DNA of 17,240 bases from Gammaproteobacteria bacterium. GTDB lineage: Bacteria > Pseudomonadota > Gammaproteobacteria > Acidiferrobacterales > SZUA-150. A program made the position numbers and the translations under genes. Location of the stretch: positions 1 through 17,240 of the forward strand of contig JAOUNW010000025.1 of assembly GCA_029880755.1 (NCBI GenBank), in the 5' to 3' direction. Of this stretch, positions 13,824-17,240 are shown piece after piece (the first letter of the stretch is position 1; the number at the start of each line of letters is the position of its first letter). The notes under the pieces were generated by a model. The model made no database searches and was not told the DNA's origin. It was given only the letters and a program-made list of their open reading frames with translations.

Positions 13824-14837
13824 GTGACCGAGGCCTCAGCAAATCATATCGCGGTGCTAGGGGCAGGTTCCTGGGGTACGGCGCTGGCATTGTTGCTGGC
13901 AGGCAACGGATTTTCCGTTACGCTCTGGGGTAGAGATAGCGCACGTATGGCGCGCATGGCGCACGAGCGCACAAACACGGTCTACTTGCCCGGTTTTCCC
14001 TTTCCTGATTCGTTGGCCATCGAAGATAACCTCCAACACCTGAGAGAGCAGTGTCGACATTATCTGTTGGTAGTGCCCAGTCATGCTTTTCGATCAACGC
14101 TGACGGCAATTAAACCGGGTTTGGAGGAAGATTCTATTCTTGCCTGGGCTAGTAAAGGGCTTGAATCGGGTTCCGGGAAATTACTGGGGCAGGTTCTTGA
14201 GGAGGTTTGCGGGTCAGGGATCCGCAGTGGCGTGATTTCTGGTCCGACATTTGCCCATGAGGTGGCGAAAGGCCTGCCGACGGCGCTCACTGTGGCCTCA
14301 AGTAATGAAGCAACGGCAGAGATTATTGCGGGCTGGTTACGTAACAACCATGTGCGTGTGTACACCAACGGTGATGTTGCCGGGGTGCAATTGGGTGGGG
14401 CGATTAAAAATGTGATGGCCATTGCCGCCGGTATTAGTGATGGTCTGGGTTTTGGCGCCAATGCCCGGGCAGCGCTCATCACGCGAGGTCTGGCGGAATT
14501 GCAACGCCTGGGTGTGGCCATGGGGGGACAGGCCGAGACCTTTATGGGCCTTACCGGCGCCGGCGACCTGATACTGACCTGTACCGATGACAGCTCCCGG
14601 AATCGCCGGGTCGGTCTTGGTTTGGGTAAAGGCCGTAAGTTGCCTGAAGTGCTGGCCAGTCTTGGGCAGGAGGCCGAGGGCGTGGCTACCGCCAGGGAGC
14701 TTTTTAATTTGGCCTGCCGGCATGGGGTGGATATGCCTATTACCGAGCAGGTGTACAAGGTACTCTACGAAAAGCTGGCACCGTCTGAGGCGGTGAAAGC
14801 CCTGTTTAGCCGCGAGCCACGCCAGGAAAACAGTTAG
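13824..14837 (+). CDS. gpsA: Glycerol-3-phosphate dehydrogenase [NAD(P)+]
   Basis: GpsA reduces dihydroxyacetone phosphate to sn-glycerol-3-phosphate for phospholipid synthesis in the cytosol. The N-terminal Rossmann loop VLGAGSWGTALA is at residues 11-22, WASKGLE (K111) and ISGPTFAHEVAKGLPTA follow, and the catalytic lysine K195 is in GGAIKNVMAIAAG with DGLGFGANARAALITRG after it. The frame opens at a TTG at 13818, but the GTG at 13824 has better spacing from the GGGA/GGA ribosome-site bases at 13810-13817, giving 337 residues. In-frame ATG starts are absent. It closes the secB cluster, and no hairpin terminator is seen after the stop, only a C5T6 run. Confidence 0.97.
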   Translation: MTEASANHIAVLGAGSWGTALALLLAGNGFSVTLWGRDSARMARMAHERTNTVYLPGFPFPDSLAIEDNLQHLREQCRHYLLVVPSHAFRSTLTAIKPGLEEDSILAWASKGLESGSGKLLGQVLEEVCGSGIRSGVISGPTFAHEVAKGLPTALTVASSNEATAEIIAGWLRNNHVRVYTNGDVAGVQLGGAIKNVMAIAAGISDGLGFGANARAALITRGLAELQRLGVAMGGQAETFMGLTGAGDLILTCTDDSSRNRRVGLGLGKGRKLPEVLASLGQEAEGVATARELFNLACRHGVDMPITEQVYKVLYEKLAPSEAVKALFSREPRQENS

Positions 14838-15181
14838 ACCCCCCTTTTTTCTCCACGCAGTACTGAAAGCCCGGTTGTGGCAACGCCGTGGCATTTCTCA
14901 ATCTCCAAAATTAGAATTCAAAAAATTAATTATTCAGTTAAATCAATAATCTGAGAGTCATAGCCTTGATATTTACGCACATTTTCTTAATCCATAGGAT
15001 TTAATTCACTAAGTTCATGTTGTCTGGTTTCAGGCTGGAACCCGGAACAATGACGACATATCCTCGGCTTCTGCCCGAAATCCCTTATGCCCTTGCGGCA
15101 CCTGGCTGCGCCCCTTTTTTACAATTTAATATTTTATATCAACAGGTTACAGAGTAGCTCTGGTGCCCGTCGAAAGCGCGC

Positions 15182-15202
15182 CCGACTCGGTTTGTTAGTC
15201 GG
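15182..15202. promoter_or_regulatory. Dyad CCGACT-N9-AGTCGG, possible enhancer-binding site
   Basis: CCGACT (15182-15187) and AGTCGG (15197-15202) are perfect inverted copies. The dyad centre is about 56 bp upstream of the -24 element, i.e. about 80 bp upstream of the predicted start. Activators of sigma-54 polymerase normally bind dyads at about -80 to -200, so position and form fit. A second, smaller dyad at 15150-15162 could be another site. The binding protein is unknown. Confidence 0.4.
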
Positions 15203-15246
15203 TCAATTACGCCAGATCCTAAAAAACTTTTTTTATTCCCTTTTTT

Positions 15247-15262
15247 TGGCACGGGCCTTGCT
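15247..15262 (+). promoter_or_regulatory. Sigma-54 (RpoN) -24/-12 promoter
   Basis: TGGCACG (15247-15253), four bases, then TTGCT (15258-15262) match the sigma-54 consensus TGGCACG-N4-TTGCW. The invariant GG (15248-15249) and GC (15260-15261) are exactly 10 bases apart. Transcription should begin near 15273, about 84 bases before the first possible start codon of the downstream gene. Upstream T-tracts are common at such promoters. Expression would need an AAA+ enhancer-binding activator. Confidence 0.75.
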
Positions 15263-15356
15263 GGGCAGGAATTGATATGGGTGCGCATTATATAAGGTAT
15301 TAATGACAAGCTGATGTGGGTAGCTAATATTATGTTGAAAAAGATGTTTTAAGTGA

Positions 15357-17033
15357 ATGAAAACAATAATGAAAAAGTGGTTTGAAACGATGGCTAAGTT
15401 TCCAGGAAAAATCTCTGCGATGTTTCGCTTCTCGCGTTTTTGCAGACGTGCGCTGTGCTTGGTCACGTTGGTTGCCGCTGTTAGCGAGATGGCAATGGCG
15501 GCGCCCACGGGTCCCACAACGATCACCATCGACGGTGCCAACAGTGACTGGACCGCGGTACTGACTAATCCCGAGAACCAGGCAACGGATGGCGAAGGCG
15601 TGTGTGTTTCCGCCAATACTCCGGACTCCACTGATCTCGATGCGCAATCAGATCCGCTCAATGATGCGACCTGTAGCGATCTCACACCCAGTGGTCGTGA
15701 TTTAAAACTCTATGCCTATACATGGGACAGCACTAATCTGTACATGTATGTGCAGCGCTGGAGTACCAGTTCCAATGTCACCGATTGGTGGTTTTATCTG
15801 GATCTGGACAACGACGGCCGCTTGCAGAGTGGAGAGCCGGTGCTGCGGGTTTCCTGGAAGGGCTCTAACCAGGACACTACAAGAGAGCTTTATGATTATG
15901 TCGCCGTAGATGCAAGCGGGGACTTGTTATCCAATCCTTCGGGCGACGGTTATAGCATGCCCGGCAGCATCATCAACATGCAGTCATTGACCTCAACACC
16001 CAATGGTGGTTCTGCGGATGCGTCATTTATGGAAACCTGGGTGGCTTGGTCAGAGATTGGCTTGGGCGCACCCGCGACTGTTCAGTTTCATATCTCTTCA
16101 TCAAACGGTACTAATCTGCCCAGCAATATCATCGACAACATGACCGGCCCTGCCGGCGGCGGTTTGAGTTTTGTGGATTTATATGTCGGTAAATCCGCAT
16201 CGGTGGCCACAGTGTGGGTAGGTGACTCGTTGAGTTACACCGTAACACTTACCAACGACTCGGCGGATACGGACGCTACTAGCGTTTCCCTGGACGACGT
16301 GCTTCCCGCCAATGTCACCCATGTCTCCAGTTCCGCAACATCGGGTAGTGTGAGCTACAACGCCGGCACTCACACAGTGGTATGGACTGGCGCCACCGTT
16401 GCATTCGGTGGTGGTACAGCCACTTTGACAATCAATGTTACCGCTGACGACGTACCAACAATTACCGCTGCGGCAGGTATCACAGCCACCAATACCGCCA
16501 ATAATCTCAATCAGGCGGAAGCAGACACCAATGCCACTGGCAGCAACAGTGCCAGTGTGGACGTTACCATCAAACCGAAACCCGACTTGGTATTTGCCAA
16601 GCTGGCTGCACCCAGTTACAGCCCGGTAGCGGGTCCTGCCAAGGCCATTCCCGGTTCTCGTATAACTTACACGGTGATTACCACTAACCAGGGATACGGT
16701 GAAGCCGATACCGACAGCATAGTTATCACCGACAGCATTCCAACGAACACAGCAATTTATGTTCCTGCGGGCGCGTTTACCTTTACCGATGGCGCTGTGA
16801 GCAGCGGCTTAACCGCCCTCAACTATGGTGGCGCAAGCGACCTGACTGACGATGTCGAGTTCTTTGACGGAGTAACCTGGAATTACCAACCCACTGCCGG
16901 TGCCGATGGTTGCGATCCCGCTGTTCAGCAAATTCGCTTAAACCCCAAGGGCATACTTGCCGGTGCCACTGGCGGGCCACCGGTGACCAACACGCCTTCG
17001 TTTAATTTAACGTTCACGGTCTGTGTGCAGTAG
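15357..17033 (+). CDS. Secreted protein: CBM/DOMON-like N-terminal domain plus two DUF11-type domains
   Basis: I recognise the domains but not the function. A signal peptide ends at about residue 48 (VSEMAMA before APTG). Residues 55-265 open with TITIDGANSDW and contain LKLYAYTWDSTNLYMYVQRW and a Ca-loop-like DLDNDGRLQSGEP (149-161), a pattern seen in carbohydrate-binding (CBM9/DOMON-like) beta-sandwiches. Residues 274-362 form a DUF11 domain (VGDSLSYTVTLTNDSADTDA then DDVLPANVTHVSSS). A second, longer DUF11-like unit spans 408-558. Cys83/Cys106 and Cys519/Cys556 could form disulfides. There is no PEP-CTERM, LPxTG or barrel at the C-terminus, so it is probably released or held by a partner. 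Starts at 15357, 15369 or 15420 are possible; the last gives a normal 27-residue signal peptide. Confidence 0.82.
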   Translation: MKTIMKKWFETMAKFPGKISAMFRFSRFCRRALCLVTLVAAVSEMAMAAPTGPTTITIDGANSDWTAVLTNPENQATDGEGVCVSANTPDSTDLDAQSDPLNDATCSDLTPSGRDLKLYAYTWDSTNLYMYVQRWSTSSNVTDWWFYLDLDNDGRLQSGEPVLRVSWKGSNQDTTRELYDYVAVDASGDLLSNPSGDGYSMPGSIINMQSLTSTPNGGSADASFMETWVAWSEIGLGAPATVQFHISSSNGTNLPSNIIDNMTGPAGGGLSFVDLYVGKSASVATVWVGDSLSYTVTLTNDSADTDATSVSLDDVLPANVTHVSSSATSGSVSYNAGTHTVVWTGATVAFGGGTATLTINVTADDVPTITAAAGITATNTANNLNQAEADTNATGSNSASVDVTIKPKPDLVFAKLAAPSYSPVAGPAKAIPGSRITYTVITTNQGYGEADTDSIVITDSIPTNTAIYVPAGAFTFTDGAVSSGLTALNYGGASDLTDDVEFFDGVTWNYQPTAGADGCDPAVQQIRLNPKGILAGATGGPPVTNTPSFNLTFTVCVQ

Positions 17034-17043
17034 GGGGGTGATG
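17034..17043 (+). promoter_or_regulatory. Strong ribosome-binding site of the last gene
   Basis: GGGGGTGAT (17034-17042) matches the anti-Shine-Dalgarno complement GGAGGTGAT at eight of nine bases. It lies 7 bases (from the core) before the ATG at 17046, starts within a base of the previous stop codon and fixes the downstream start. The ATG at 17041 reaches a stop after two codons. Confidence 0.7.
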
Positions 17044-17045
17044 GT

Positions 17046-17240
17046 ATGAATGCAGCACACAGTTTAAGAAAACCGACTCTGCGCAACATCGCGGTCAGTG
17101 CATGTTTATTATGTGTACTGGCAATTTCCCAGGCTGCGCACGGTGTCGGTACCGCCGCCAATTCAGTGGTAAATAATACCGCCAGAGTTGATTACACCAT
17201 CAGCGGTGTGCCCGGGTTTGCTATTGATAGCGTCAGTTTC
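17046..17240 (+). CDS. Secreted protein, N-terminal part (3'-partial), likely partner of the DUF11 protein
   Basis: The frame is open from the ATG at 17046 to the window end (65 codons). It encodes a signal peptide with basic residues (SLRKPTLRN), a hydrophobic core (IAVSACLLCVLAIS) and probable cleavage near QAAHG. The mature start reads GTAANSVVNNTARVDYTISG, a Thr/Val/Asn-rich pattern like the strand starts found in large extracellular DUF11/adhesin-type proteins. It starts 12 nt after the stop of the upstream gene, so both are probably one sigma-54-driven transcript. Size, anchor and function are outside the window. Confidence 0.8.
   Translation, partial: MNAAHSLRKPTLRNIAVSACLLCVLAISQAAHGVGTAANSVVNNTARVDYTISGVPGFAIDSVSF

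Larger units (their letters stand above)
14838..15356 (+). other. 519-bp intergenic region with no recognised gene
   Basis: No open frame here has coding character; the longest, about 62 codons at 15087-15275, runs through the promoter and A/T tracts. The left part is AT-rich with a direct repeat GTGGCA at 14877-14882 and 14888-14893. The right part holds dyads CAGAG-TAG-CTCTG (15150-15162) and CCGACT-N9-AGTCGG (15182-15202), a T-rich stretch (15221-15247) and a sigma-54 promoter. No tRNA or riboswitch fold that I know could be matched. A small RNA cannot be excluded. Confidence 0.6.

Noticed and set aside
14081..14758. 225-codon minus-strand open frame (and the overlapping one at 14337-14894)
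   Set aside because: It is antisense to gpsA, which has full family motifs. The product is Ser/Pro/Arg-rich with no recognisable domain and no ribosome site, as expected of a shadow frame.
15140..15210. tRNA-like or c-di-GMP riboswitch-like appearance
   Set aside because: Small stems are present, but no acceptor/T-arm pairing or GTTCGA-type loop and no GEMM-type core could be matched.
15087..15275. 62-codon frame in the intergenic region
   Set aside because: It runs through the dyad, the A/T tracts and the sigma-54 element, has no ribosome site and no protein-like pattern.
17000..17033. PEP-CTERM or other sorting signal at the end of the DUF11 protein
   Set aside because: The last residues are beta-strand-like (FNLTFTVCVQ), with no PEP motif, membrane helix or basic tail. 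The sigma-54 promoter alone is not evidence of exosortase sorting.

Overview
The window reads as a chromosomal segment of a gammaproteobacterium, most like the Pseudomonadales/Oceanospirillales/Cellvibrionales breadth. Supporting signs are a lysine/alanine-rich histone H1-like gene beside hemB, a HemB with the aspartate (non-zinc) metal site known from Pseudomonas, the ubiE-ubiJ-ubiB block, and the gpmI-envC-ctpA-yibQ cluster facing rhodanese-grxC-secB-gpsA. This last arrangement is recalled from Pseudomonas and, without ctpA, from E. coli. I see no insertion sequence, tRNA, rRNA or CRISPR array.

Left third (1-4978, + strand). The 3' end of an H1-like repeat gene ends in a strong intrinsic terminator. 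hemB (tetrapyrrole synthesis) follows. Then comes a tight unit of a DUF971 gene, ubiE, ubiJ and ubiB, with a 3-nt gap, an ATGA overlap and a 0-nt gap in turn. Its last three members make or support ubiquinone synthesis (UbiE also serves menaquinone).

Middle (4978-11970). A lone outer-membrane beta-barrel gene runs on the + strand. It converges on a long minus-strand cluster read as gpmI, envC, ctpA, yibQ, a DJ-1/PfpI gene and a GNAT acetyltransferase. envC (amidase activator), ctpA (periplasmic protease) and yibQ (deacetylase-like) form an envelope/peptidoglycan group behind the glycolytic mutase gpmI.

Right third (11971-14837, + strand). A short divergent regulatory region holds a perfect AT-rich inverted repeat (10-bp arms, 10-nt spacer) laid over TATAAT elements. 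An ArsR/SmtB regulator follows. It carries the two-cysteine pattern (C44, C111) of the sulfur/persulfide-sensing BigR/SqrR/YgaV type. Next come a membrane-anchored rhodanese, glutaredoxin, SecB and GpsA. A sulfur-sensing repressor beside a rhodanese and a glutaredoxin makes a plausible redox/sulfur control point.

Right end (14838-17240). A gap of about 520 bp contains a textbook sigma-54 promoter (GG-N10-GC, matching TGGCACG-N4-TTGC) with a dyad about 80 bp upstream of the predicted start. It leads into two secreted-protein genes. The first has a signal peptide, a carbohydrate-binding-like N-terminal domain and two DUF11-type domains. The second is cut by the window edge. I cannot assign their function, and this is the least explained part of the window.
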